From: Agathobaculum butyriciproducens
Lineage (GTDB): Bacteria > Bacillota > Clostridia > Oscillospirales > Butyricicoccaceae
DNA: 64,000 bases
Assembly (NCBI GenBank): GCA_003096535.1
Contig: QEKJ01000001.1
Span: 186,001 to 250,000, forward strand
Direction of reading: 5' to 3'
The notes below the pieces were generated by a model, which did no database searches, was not told the origin of the DNA, and was given only the letters and a program-made list of their open reading frames with translations. Below are positions 45,918 through 53,731 of the stretch, in pieces. Position 1 is the first letter of the stretch. Each line of letters opens with the position of its first letter. Made by a program: the position numbers and the translations under genes.

Positions 45918-46266
45918 TTTGTTTTCCTCCTTGCCCCACGATATGCACCGCAGGGTCCTGTCGGGTAAGACGCGGAACACGTCCTATTTGTTCCCGCACA
46001 CGGTCTTGTTTTTTTGAAGCACCGTGTATTGTTGGCAATACCGTAAAATTCATCGGTATTACCGTCTTATAAGGCTAAATGAATTGTACAATAGCTGCCT
46101 GTGCCGATTTTCTTCCGGCAGCTTACTGCCGATGTAATAGGCACTCTGATAGCATTATACCACAGGACTTTGCAAATTCCAAACATTTTTTACACTGCTT
46201 TTAGAATAGACCGTATTTTTGTGGGAATACTCAAAGCAAGTCCCACTGAGTGAAGGAGTTTTGACT
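45918..46266. other. Gap between PBP1A and the BofC-like gene, with a minimal P-type palindrome
   Basis: It holds the divergent promoter region. A 30-base palindrome GGCAATACCG/CGGTATTACC at 46034-46063 carries only the terminal repeats of the P family. A minus-strand TATAAT at 46152-46157 with TTTGGA 18 bases upstream is a candidate PBP promoter. No gene is seen. Confidence 0.55.
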
Positions 46267-46596
46267 ATGATGCAGGGTTTTTATCTGCTTGCCATGCAGC
46301 AGGCGCGGCGGCGCACGCTGCTTGCCGCGCTGGCGTGTATCGCGGCGCTCATCAGCATTGTGCTCGCCGGACGCGCGCTGCTGTCCGCGCCTGCCGTTCC
46401 GGCGAGCGCAGCAATTAGCTACACGGTGCAGAGCGAAAATGACCGGCTTGTCATCCGGCAGAGCGATGGCTCGGTCCTGCGCACAGGCATCGACACACGC
46501 ACGCTGCCATCCGCCGAGCAGCAGGCACTTGCGGACGGCATTACGCTCGATAACGCAGAGGAGCTGGCGCGGCTGCTGGAAAATTACAGCTCGTAA
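46267..46596 (+). CDS. Membrane-anchored small protein with BofC-C-like domain
   Basis: It has 109 residues: N-terminal basic region, membrane segment at about 20-40 (LAALACIAALISIVLAGRAL), then an extracytoplasmic domain. That part, YTVQSENDRLVIRQSDGSVL and LPSAEQQALADGITL ending ELARLLENY, follows the layout of the BofC C-terminal domain that inhibits a sporulation protease in Bacillus. In Clostridia such stand-alone domains are common and uncharacterised. GGAG lies nine bases before the ATG. Assignment is by pattern and moderate. Confidence 0.65.
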   Translation: MMQGFYLLAMQQARRRTLLAALACIAALISIVLAGRALLSAPAVPASAAISYTVQSENDRLVIRQSDGSVLRTGIDTRTLPSAEQQALADGITLDNAEELARLLENYSS

Positions 46597-46755
46597 AACA
46601 CCGTCTCCTTTTCCCTCACCATACAGTGTATGCCACAGACGGAAAAAGTTTTCATGCGAGTTTTGCGCGGATAAGGCTTTACTTTTTCTGCTTTTTGTAT
46701 TATGCTGTAAGTAACGATAAACACCGACAGGTAGGATCGGAAAGGAGAACCAAAT

Positions 46756-47001
46756 ATGCTTGACGGAACGAGAAAATTCAGTCTGGTAGACGAGTCCAAC
46801 AAGGAGATGAAGCGCACGCTTACCACTGTGTATGATGCGCTCAAGGAGAAAGGCTACAACCCGATCAACCAGATCGTCGGCTATCTTCTCTCTGAGGACC
46901 CGACTTACATAACCAACCACAACAATGCCCGCAGCCTGATCTGCAAGATCGACCGCGACGAACTCATGCAGGAGCTGGTTCAGTTCTATCTGGATAACTG
47001 A
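46756..47001 (+). CDS. IreB family regulatory phosphoprotein (UPF0297)
   Basis: Small cytoplasmic protein phosphorylated by the PASTA kinase IreK in enterococci and linked to cephalosporin tolerance. It has 81 residues: [57 protein letters not shown], all strongly conserved. GGAGAACC site. The usual followers ruvX and yrzB are absent; a terminator comes 34 bases after the stop. Confidence 0.93.
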   Translation: MLDGTRKFSLVDESNKEMKRTLTTVYDALKEKGYNPINQIVGYLLSEDPTYITNHNNARSLICKIDRDELMQELVQFYLDN

Positions 47002-47034
47002 GTTTTTGCAGAATAACCGTATACCTTATTTATG

Positions 47035-47074
47035 AAAAATAACCGTTACCTTTGGCGAGGGCGGTTATTTTTTA
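47035..47074. terminator. Terminator after the IreB gene
   Basis: AAAAATAACCG/CGGTTATTTTT with loop containing CTTTGGCGAGGG. The same stem and loop is repeated at 47190-47230. Confidence 0.85.
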
Positions 47075-47103
47075 TTCTGCAAAACATTTCCGTGCTCTGC
47101 GGC

Positions 47104-47131
47104 TTGACTTTTACCGCAGATTTGCTATACT
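47104..47131 (+). promoter_or_regulatory. Promoter of the candidate antitoxin RNA
   Basis: TTGACT (47104-47109), 16 bases, TATACT (47126-47131), start near 47138. Confidence 0.7.
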
Positions 47132-47137
47132 TATAGA

Positions 47138-47232
47138 TAGAAAAGGGCAATCCGACGAAAGACGGTTGACCAAAGTTTAGTTATTCACGAAAAAAATAAC
47201 CGCATCTTTGGCGAGGGCGGTTATTTTTTTAT
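47138..47232 (+). ncRNA. Candidate antisense antitoxin RNA
   Basis: A ~95-base transcript from the promoter at 47104, ending at the hairpin 47190-47230. It converges on the peptide gene and overlaps its last codons and 3' end. Its 5' block GGGCAATCCGACGAAAGACG is repeated, inverted in the DNA, at the 5' end of the peptide mRNA (47314-47349). Confidence 0.5.
47190..47230. terminator. Shared bidirectional terminator of the toxin-antitoxin locus
   Basis: AAAAAATAACCGC/GCGGTTATTTTTTT with a T run on both strands; the peptide stop codon lies in one arm. Confidence 0.85.
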
Positions 47233-47289
47233 GGTTTTTACAAACTCGAGCAGAATAAGTAACATAATGATCTGCCAAATCTGATCCAT
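47221..47289 (-). CDS. 22-residue hydrophobic peptide, candidate type I toxin
   Basis: ATG at 47289 with GGGAGGTG five bases upstream encodes a 22-residue peptide starting MDQIWQIIMLLILLEF and ending in a basic VKTIKK: an amphipathic start, a membrane-spanning core and a positive tail, typical of type I toxins (Fst, TxpA, Ldr-like). The ribosome site lies in a hairpin CTCCC-TGAA-GGGAG. The mRNA should start near 47351 from TTTACA (47381-47386), 17 bases, TACAAT (47358-47363). The mRNA 5' end can pair with sequence beyond its 3' end (TGGTCAACCGTC block). No family match could be checked. Confidence 0.6.
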   Translation of the reverse strand: MDQIWQIIMLLILLEFVKTIKK

Positions 47290-47401
47290 AATACCACCTC
47301 CCTTCAGGGAGTATGGCCAACCGTCTCTCAATCTTTTGCCGGATTACCCGTTTTTTTATTGTAACCTATAATTTTCACCTTGTAAAGCCAAAGAGGTATA
47401 T

Positions 47402-49417
47402 ATGAACGGTTTTCTTCCTATTTCCAAACAAGATATGACCGATCGCGGATGGTATTACTGCGATTTTCTCATCGTCACCGGCGATGCGTACGTCGATCAT
47501 CCGTCGTTCGGCACGGCGATCATTTCACGCGTGCTGGAGGATGCAGGCTACAAGGTCGCTATCCTCAGCCAGCCGGATTTCCGCGATGAGCACGATTTTC
47601 TCGAAATGGGCCGTCCGCGCTATGCGGTGCTCATCAACGGCGGCAACATCGACTCGATGGTCGCGCACTACACCTCGGCGAAAAAGCGCCGTTCGGACGA
47701 TGCGTACACGCCGGGCGGTGTGGGCGGCAAGCGCCCGGACCGTGCGGTAACCGTCTATTCCATGCTTGCGCGGCGCGCCTTCCCGGAAACGCCGGTCTAT
47801 CTCGGCGGCATTGAAGCCAGTCTGCGCCGATTTGCACACTATGATTACTGGGCTGACCGCGTTATGCCGTCCATTCTGGAATCCACCGGCGCGGACGGCG
47901 TGATGTTCGGCATGAGCGAGCACTCGGTCGTTGAGCTGGCAAACAACCTCAAGCACGGCAAAAAGGGCGCAGACGCGTGCAAGGGAGTCCGCGGCACTGC
48001 CTATATGGTGCATGATACGGACGATCTGGAGTATGATGCGGTCGAATGTCCCTCGTACGAGGATGTCTGCGCCAGCAAGCCGGACTACGCCCGTTCGGTC
48101 AAAATCCAGTACGACGAACAGGATGCCGTGCGCGGCAAGGCGATTCTCCAGCGGCACGGCAAGCGCATCCTTGTGCAGAACCCGCCCGCAAAGCCGCTGA
48201 CCACCGAAGAGATGGATCACGTTTATGCGCTGCCGTATATGCGAACTTATCATCCGTCCTACGAAGTGCTCGGCGGCGTGCCCGCTATTCAGGAGGTGCA
48301 GTTCTCCATCATCCACAACCGCGGCTGCTTCGGCGCGTGCAACTTCTGCGCGCTGGCGTTCCATCAGGGACGGTACATTCAGGTGCGCAGCCACGAGAGC
48401 GTGATCGAGGAAGCGAAAAAGATCACCCAAATGCCCGGATTCAAGGGATACATCCACGATGTCGGCGGCCCGACCGCGAATTTCCGCTTTCCGGCCTGCA
48501 AAAAACAGGAGAAATACGGCTGCTGCAAGGACAAGCGCTGCCTGTTCCCCACCACCTGCCAGAACATCGAAGCAGACCATACCGACTACCTTGAGCTGCT
48601 GCGCGAGCTGCGCCGCATCGAGGGCGTGAAGAAGGTGTTCGTGCGCTCCGGTCTGCGCTACGACTACATGATGGCCGAGAAGAACGATGCGTTCTTCCGC
48701 GAACTGGTCGAGCACCACATCTCCGGTCAGCTGAAGGTCGCGCCGGAGCACATGAGCGACAACGCCCTGTACTACATGGGCAAGCCGTCCTTCAAGGTGT
48801 ACGAGCAGTTCCGCGAGCGGTATGCCCGCATCAACGAAAAGCTGGGCCGCAAGCAGTATCTTGTGCCCTATCTGATGAGCTCGCATCCGGGTGCAACGCT
48901 TGATGACGCCATCATGCTCGCGCAATACCTCAACCGCGTCGGCTACATGCCCGAGCAGGTGCAGGATTTTTATCCCACGCCGGGTACGCTGTCCACCGCG
49001 ATGTACTACACCGAGATTGATCCACGCACCATGAAGCCGGTCTTTGTGGCGAAAACGCCCGAGGACAAGGCGATGCAGCGTGCGCTGCTGCAGTGGCGCC
49101 GACCGGACAAGCGCCCGATCGTCATTGCCGCGCTCAAAAAGGCGCACCGTGAGGATCTCATCGGCTTTGGCAGGGAATGTCTCATTCGTCCGGGCAGAGG
49201 CAGCGACCAGCGCATGCCGGGCAGCAAGCAGCACAGCGTCAGCCGCCACGGCGTGTCCAACGGCGGCAGACAGCAGAATAACGACCGCCGTCATTCTGCG
49301 CCTAATAACGGCAAGCACAGTGCACCGAACGGCAAACGACCGGCTTCACGTCCGGCACAGGGCAAGCCGAATCAGGGTAAAAAAACCGGCTGGGCAAAAC
49401 CGAAAAAGAAAAAATAA
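47402..49417 (+). CDS. YgiQ family radical SAM protein
   Basis: Radical SAM/B12-binding-like enzyme of unknown substrate found across bacteria. It has 671 residues. The N-terminal YgiQ domain starts MNGFLPISKQDMTDRGW and holds GDAYVDHPSFG. The iron-sulfur motif is GCFGACNFCALAFHQGR (CxxxCxxC, about 310). The tail from about 595 is a basic Asn/Lys/Pro-rich stretch (NGKRPASRPAQGKPNQ) common in relatives. AGAGGT precedes the ATG. Its promoter region overlaps that of the divergent peptide gene. Confidence 0.93.
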   Translation: MNGFLPISKQDMTDRGWYYCDFLIVTGDAYVDHPSFGTAIISRVLEDAGYKVAILSQPDFRDEHDFLEMGRPRYAVLINGGNIDSMVAHYTSAKKRRSDDAYTPGGVGGKRPDRAVTVYSMLARRAFPETPVYLGGIEASLRRFAHYDYWADRVMPSILESTGADGVMFGMSEHSVVELANNLKHGKKGADACKGVRGTAYMVHDTDDLEYDAVECPSYEDVCASKPDYARSVKIQYDEQDAVRGKAILQRHGKRILVQNPPAKPLTTEEMDHVYALPYMRTYHPSYEVLGGVPAIQEVQFSIIHNRGCFGACNFCALAFHQGRYIQVRSHESVIEEAKKITQMPGFKGYIHDVGGPTANFRFPACKKQEKYGCCKDKRCLFPTTCQNIEADHTDYLELLRELRRIEGVKKVFVRSGLRYDYMMAEKNDAFFRELVEHHISGQLKVAPEHMSDNALYYMGKPSFKVYEQFRERYARINEKLGRKQYLVPYLMSSHPGATLDDAIMLAQYLNRVGYMPEQVQDFYPTPGTLSTAMYYTEIDPRTMKPVFVAKTPEDKAMQRALLQWRRPDKRPIVIAALKKAHREDLIGFGRECLIRPGRGSDQRMPGSKQHSVSRHGVSNGGRQQNNDRRHSAPNNGKHSAPNGKRPASRPAQGKPNQGKKTGWAKPKKKK

Positions 49418-49485
49418 TTTTATACGGAACTTTTTACGCCGTCTTTCGTCTATACTATCAGAGTTACGAAAGGCGGTGTTTTTTT

Positions 49486-50139
49486 ATGACAAAACGTACT
49501 TTAGCAATGCTTCTTGCACTTCTGGCGCTGCTGCTGACCGGCTGCGGCAATGCCGAGCCGAAAACCACGGAAGCCGAAATCGGCAGCCAGAGCACGGATG
49601 ACGCAGCTGCCCTGCCCGATACGACTGAGCAGAAACCGGTCGCAGATGCACCCATGATGGTGATGGTGGATAACACGCTGTATCAGTCTACCGGTGAGGT
49701 CAGCACGGTCGATGGCCGCTGCGGCAACATGGACGGCGAAATCACCTCGCAGACGGCAAACGGCACGGACGCACCCACCGAGAACGGCCAGTCCAACTTC
49801 GGCACAGGCTACGGCTATCAGCGCATAGACGACCATATCGAGGTGCTGATTGATAACCAGTGGATCGTGTTCGAGCAGGATGCCACCGTACCGCGGATGG
49901 TCATGGTGGATGGCAAGCTGTATCAGGAGACCGGAAACCTGCCTTCCGAGCCGTTCTGCGGAACGCCTGACGGTTCGATCACCTCGAAAACGGCAAACCG
50001 AAACGATGTTCCGACCGAAAACAACCAGTCCAATTTCAGCGATAACCGGGATTTTGTGTTCATTGACGAAGATACCATTTACGTTTCCGCAACGCCGGAC
50101 TGGATGGAATTCAAGGTCATCACCGACTCGGATGTATAA
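49486..50139 (+). CDS. Lipoprotein with two tandem repeats, unknown function
   Basis: It has 217 residues. Signal peptide with lipobox LLLTGC (Cys about 20), so anchored outside the membrane. After an acidic linker, two ~75-residue repeats follow: MVMVDNTLYQSTGE..IDNQWIVFE and MVMVDGKLYQETGN..TPDWMEFK, each containing GxPTENxQSNF-like segments. This duplication suggests a binding module. No family recognised. AAAGGCGGTG site; the next gene has its own promoter. Confidence 0.75.
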   Translation: MTKRTLAMLLALLALLLTGCGNAEPKTTEAEIGSQSTDDAAALPDTTEQKPVADAPMMVMVDNTLYQSTGEVSTVDGRCGNMDGEITSQTANGTDAPTENGQSNFGTGYGYQRIDDHIEVLIDNQWIVFEQDATVPRMVMVDGKLYQETGNLPSEPFCGTPDGSITSKTANRNDVPTENNQSNFSDNRDFVFIDEDTIYVSATPDWMEFKVITDSDV

Positions 50140-50166
50140 AAACTTTTGTTCGAAGCCTTATTTTAT

Positions 50167-50255
50167 TTGACAACAACCCGGTCGTGCTTTATAATAAACA
50201 GTGAACAAAGGAGTTCGTCCCGCGAAGGCGGGTCGGACTCCTGTTTTTATTTTTA
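50167..50255 (+). promoter_or_regulatory. Promoter followed by terminator-like hairpin ahead of the Lrp gene
   Basis: TTGACA (50167-50172), 17 bases, TATAAT (50190-50195), a consensus promoter. The hairpin AGGAGT..GACTCCT with inner CCCGCGAAGGCGGG (50209-50242) and a T run lies only ~10 bases past the expected start, then the GGAGGG site. It is either the lipoprotein gene terminator overlapping the promoter, or an attenuator. Confidence 0.7.
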
Positions 50256-50278
50256 GGATAAGGAGGGCTATTTGCCCC

Positions 50279-50710
50279 ATGGACGAAATTGATCTGAAGC
50301 TCTTGCGGCTGCTGCAGAAGAATGCCCGCACCCCCATCAAGGCCCTTGCAGGTGAGGTTCGCCTTTCCTCCCCTGCGGTTTCCGCGCGTATTGAGCGGCT
50401 GGAAAAACAGGGTGTTATTCGTGCGTATACGCTCGATCTGGACCCGCTGCAGCTTGGCCATCACATTCTCGCGTACATTCATCTGGATATGCAGCCCACC
50501 CAGAAAGAGGAATTTTATCCGTTCATTGCTGCGTGCTCGAATGTGCTCGAGTGCAACTGCGTGACCGGCAACTACTCCATGCTGATCAAGGTGTCGTTCG
50601 CCTCGACGCAGGAGCTGGACGGCTTTATCGGACGTCTGCAAAAATTCGGCAAGACCGAAACACAGATCGTGTTTTCCTCGCCGGTGCCGCCGAGAGCCAT
50701 TGTGGTATGA
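50279..50710 (+). CDS. Lrp/AsnC family transcriptional regulator
   Basis: Feast/famine regulator of amino acid metabolism. It has 143 residues: N-terminal winged helix (MDEIDLKLLRLLQKNARTPI, then LSSPAVSARIERLEKQGVI) and a C-terminal RAM/ligand-binding domain (CNCVTGNYSMLIKVSFAS, where the Gly-Asn-Tyr is typical). Start chosen at 50279 with AAGGAGGG. Target genes are not evident nearby. Confidence 0.92.
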   Translation: MDEIDLKLLRLLQKNARTPIKALAGEVRLSSPAVSARIERLEKQGVIRAYTLDLDPLQLGHHILAYIHLDMQPTQKEEFYPFIAACSNVLECNCVTGNYSMLIKVSFASTQELDGFIGRLQKFGKTETQIVFSSPVPPRAIVV

Positions 50711-50711
50711 G

Positions 50712-50742
50712 AAAAAGCCTGCGTGTGCAGGCTTTTTCTTTT
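50712..50742 (+). terminator. Terminator after the Lrp gene
   Basis: AAAAAGCCTGC/GCAGGCTTTTT hairpin with T-rich end. Confidence 0.92.
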
Positions 50743-50804
50743 GTCCACAGGGTGGGGATAGTTTTGATTTATCTGTTTGCTAAAGCAGCGGGAATGAGCG
50801 CCAA

Positions 50805-51165
50805 CCTTTGGCGGGGAGGTTCGCCGCATCCGCGGCGGGGGCAAGAGGGTAGACACCTACGGTTTCTACCCTCTTAACTCCCGTTTCCCTTTATTTGTTC
50901 GTCTGGCGCAAACCAGAGACCGGTGACCGCTCCGAAATTTTGGAACGGTAGAGGATTTTTTCTTCCGTAGGAGCGGCCAGTGGCCGCCCATTTCTCTACC
51001 GCTTCGCAGTGCCAGATTCCTTGCTGCTACACATGCGGTTTAGTCTCCGCAGGCGCAACACAAGGTGAATTGTCCGAAGGGGCAAGAGAGGGTCCCCTGG
51101 GGGATAACAATGTTGTGCAACTCGTTTGCGCGTTGTTATGCACGGCACCTGCGAATATTTCTTTG
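50805..51165 (+). repeat. Repeat R copy E (single arm)
   Basis: R-family arm with CGCGGCGGGGGCAAGAGGG, GGGTAGACACCTACGG hairpin, ACGGTAGAGGATTTTTTC and AGAGAGGGTCCCCTGGGGGA. It fills the gap between the convergent Lrp and rsmA genes; nothing else is seen between 50743 and 51210. Confidence 0.8.
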
Positions 51166-51210
51166 CAAACACGCTTTATCTTACAAACTCTTCACTCTAA
51201 TTCTCAATTC

Positions 51211-52077
51211 TCAATTACTGAGTTTTTCCGCCGCGAGATCTGCCAGTTTCGCATACTCTGCAAGGCTGAGCCGCTCACCGCGAACGCGGGCATCCAGACC
51301 GGCTGCTTCTACGAGTGCGGTGATCTCCTCCTTGCTCATCGACGAGCCGAGCACCGGACCGAGCGCGTTCACGAGCGTCTTACGGCGCATATTGAAGGCT
51401 GCGCGCACGAGGGAAAAGAACAGCTTTTCGTCCTTGGTCTCAACCGCCGGCTTGTCGAGCGGCACGAGCTTGAGCACCGCCGAATCCACCTTGGGTCTGG
51501 GCACAAAGCAGTCCGCCGGAACATCAAACAAAATTTCCGCCTTGGCGTGGTACTGCACATAAATCGAGAACGCCGAGTACGCCGCCGTGCCCGGCTCTGC
51601 ACAGATGCGCTGCGCGACCTCCTTCTGCACCATGACCGTCACCTGCTCGAACGCGCCGCTCTCGAGCAGCGCCGTAATCGCCGGTGTGGTGATGTAATAC
51701 GGCAGATTGGCGCACGCGATCGCCTTTCCGTCACCGAATTTCTCCTTGCAGAGCGCGGCAAGGTCGGTTTCGAGCACATCGCCGTGCACGACCTCGAAGT
51801 TATCGTAATCCGCAAGTGTCTCTGCCAGAACCGGCATGAGCGCACGATCCAGCTCGACCGCTACGACCTTATCCGCGCGCTGGCACAGCTCCGCCGACAG
51901 GCAGCCCATGCCCGGGCCGACCTCAATCGCGTTGCCGCACTCGGCCGCGCCGCTCATCTCCGCAATGCGGCGCGGCACGCTTTCGTCCGTCAGAAAGTTT
52001 TGTCCGAGCGATTTGGAAAAATGGAATCCGTGACGGCCCAGAACCGCTCGGATTGTCTCAATATCACATAAATTCAT
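51211..52077 (-). CDS. rsmA: 16S rRNA (adenine1518/1519-N6)-dimethyltransferase
   Basis: Dimethylates two adenines near the 3' end of 16S rRNA during small-subunit assembly (KsgA). It has 288 residues: SLGQNFLTDESVPRR, SAM motif AIEVGPGMGCLSAEL, and the catalytic ACANLPYYITTPAITALL. AAAAGGGGAAAA site. Monocistronic or co-transcribed with hpf past a terminator. Confidence 0.96.
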   Translation of the reverse strand: MNLCDIETIRAVLGRHGFHFSKSLGQNFLTDESVPRRIAEMSGAAECGNAIEVGPGMGCLSAELCQRADKVVAVELDRALMPVLAETLADYDNFEVVHGDVLETDLAALCKEKFGDGKAIACANLPYYITTPAITALLESGAFEQVTVMVQKEVAQRICAEPGTAAYSAFSIYVQYHAKAEILFDVPADCFVPRPKVDSAVLKLVPLDKPAVETKDEKLFFSLVRAAFNMRRKTLVNALGPVLGSSMSKEEITALVEAAGLDARVRGERLSLAEYAKLADLAAEKLSN

Positions 52078-52097
52078 TCGTTTTCCCCTTTTAACCG

Positions 52098-52128
52098 AAA
52101 AGAACCGGCGGCAGAACGCCGCCGGTCC
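52098..52128 (-). terminator. Terminator after hpf
   Basis: GACCGGCGGCG/CGCCGCCGGTTC hairpin with TTTT on the minus strand. Confidence 0.88.
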
Positions 52129-52165
52129 CTATGTAATGCAACTTTTTTACTGTTTGACGCGAATT

Positions 52166-52693
52166 TTACTCCTCGCCCTCGATCAGACCATAACCGCCTG
52201 CCGCACGCTTGTAAACAACGGCGTGGATATTGTCGTTGTCGGCGTTGCGGAAGAAGTAGAACTGGTGGTCAAGCAGGTTCATCTGCAGGATAGCCTCGTC
52301 CACGCTCATCGGCTTTACGTCGAAGCGCTTGCGGCGTACTACATCGAAATCCTCCTCGGTCAGTGCGGCCTTCTGCTCTGCCATCTTGTCGAATGCACCC
52401 TCACGCAGGCGCTTCTCCAGACGGGTCTTATGCTTGCGGATCTGGCGCTCGATACTGCTGATGGCACCGTCTACGGAAGCATACATATCAGTCGTCGTTT
52501 CCTCGGCGCGGACAACCAAACCAACCTGACGCACCGTGATCTCGACCGTCTGCTTGCCGCGCAGCTCGCTGAATGTAATCGTGGTATCCGAATCCTGCTG
52601 GAAGTAGCGATCCAGCTTCTCTACCTTACGCAGTGCGTACTGACGCAGCTCGTCCTCGATCTTGATTTTTCTTTCGACGATAGTGAACTTCAT
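52166..52693 (-). CDS. hpf: Ribosome hibernation promoting factor, long form
   Basis: Dimerises 70S ribosomes into inactive 100S particles in slow growth. It has 175 residues: N-terminal S30AE domain (MKFTIVERKIKIEDELRQYA, then IERQIRKHKTRLEKRLREG) and the C-terminal dimerisation domain (VVRRKRFDVKPMSVDEAILQ, LLDHQFYFFRNADND). TTAGGAGATG site. A promoter TTGGAC/TATACT (52788-52817) lies upstream, so it has its own control. Confidence 0.95.
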   Translation of the reverse strand: MKFTIVERKIKIEDELRQYALRKVEKLDRYFQQDSDTTITFSELRGKQTVEITVRQVGLVVRAEETTTDMYASVDGAISSIERQIRKHKTRLEKRLREGAFDKMAEQKAALTEEDFDVVRRKRFDVKPMSVDEAILQMNLLDHQFYFFRNADNDNIHAVVYKRAAGGYGLIEGEE

Positions 52694-52787
52694 AAAATCA
52701 TCTCCTAACAGGCGTAAACCGCCTTTGATGGCTTTATCCGCGGCCGCCGTGGTGTGGCGGAAACGGTATTGGGTTTTTGCTATCTTC

Positions 52788-52817
52788 AGTATAGCACAAC
52801 CTATGCAACTTGTCCAA
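52788..52817 (-). promoter_or_regulatory. hpf promoter
   Basis: TTGGAC (52812-52817), 18 bases, TATACT (52788-52793) on the minus strand. Confidence 0.65.
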
Positions 52818-52888
52818 CAATTTTTCAGAAGTTCACAATTTGTTCAGCATATTTCCCAAGAGGTTTTACAATTTCTTGTCCAGGTTGC

Positions 52889-53731
52889 TTACAGCTCGCC
52901 CTCTGCGTGACGGGTAACGTGACAGGAAATATTAACCACGCACGGCAGACCGGCGATATGCGTGCCGAACGGCTCAATCGCGCACGCAAGAGCGGTAACC
53001 GTACCGCCGAGTCCCTGCGGGCCGACACCGGATGCGTTGACCTTATCAAGAATCTGCTGCTCCATCTCGGCGTACAGCGGATCGGCGTTGTGCTGATCGA
53101 CCGGACGCAGCAGCGCACGCTTGGCGAGATATGCCGCCTTATCGCTCGTGCCGCCCAGACCGACGCCGATAACGATCGGCGGGCACGGGTTGGAACCCGC
53201 ATGGATGCACGCATCCGCGATAAAATCCACGATCTGCGCCTTGGTAGCGGCAGGCGTGAACATCTTCATCTGGGTCATATTCTCCGAGCCGAAGCCCTTG
53301 GGGGCAACCGTGATCTTCACCTTGTCGCCCGGAACGACCGAGGTGTACAGGATACACGGCGTGTTGTCGTTGGTGTTTTCGCGGCGCAGCGGATCACCGA
53401 CCACCGACAGGCGCAGATAACCGTCGATATAGCCGCGGCGAACACCCTCGGTGACTGCATCCTCGAACGAGCCGCCGGTCAGATGCACGTCCTGACCGAT
53501 CTCCGCGAACACGATCGCCATGCCCGTATCCTGGCAGACCGGCACGTTGTTCTCGCGCGCAAGGTCGCAGTTGGCGATCATTTCACCGAAGATGGTCTTG
53601 CCGAGCGGAGACTCCTCCGCGTTCTGACCATCCACGAACGCCTGCCGCAAATCTGCGGGCAGATAGTAGTTGGCGTCAATGCACAGCTGACGCACCAGCT
53701 TGGTTACTTCCGAAACCTCAATCGTCCTCAT
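52889..53731 (-). CDS. Class I fumarate hydratase alpha subunit (FumA-N/TtdA type)
   Basis: Iron-sulfur hydro-lyase alpha chain, interconverting malate and fumarate or related acids. It has 280 residues, complete. Cluster cysteines in VPVCQDTGMAIVF, GSNPCPPIVIGVGLGG and CAIEPFGTH region. The ATG overlaps the stop of the amidohydrolase by four bases. The beta chain that normally follows is absent: hpf is next, so it must be encoded elsewhere, or the protein serves another hydro-lyase. Confidence 0.9.
   Translation of the reverse strand: MRTIEVSEVTKLVRQLCIDANYYLPADLRQAFVDGQNAEESPLGKTIFGEMIANCDLARENNVPVCQDTGMAIVFAEIGQDVHLTGGSFEDAVTEGVRRGYIDGYLRLSVVGDPLRRENTNDNTPCILYTSVVPGDKVKITVAPKGFGSENMTQMKMFTPAATKAQIVDFIADACIHAGSNPCPPIVIGVGLGGTSDKAAYLAKRALLRPVDQHNADPLYAEMEQQILDKVNASGVGPQGLGGTVTALACAIEPFGTHIAGLPCVVNISCHVTRHAEGEL

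Noticed and set aside
47525-49318. A 597-codon minus-strand open frame opposite the YgiQ protein
   Set aside because: The plus frame carries the radical SAM motif and conserved blocks; the minus frame is a shadow.
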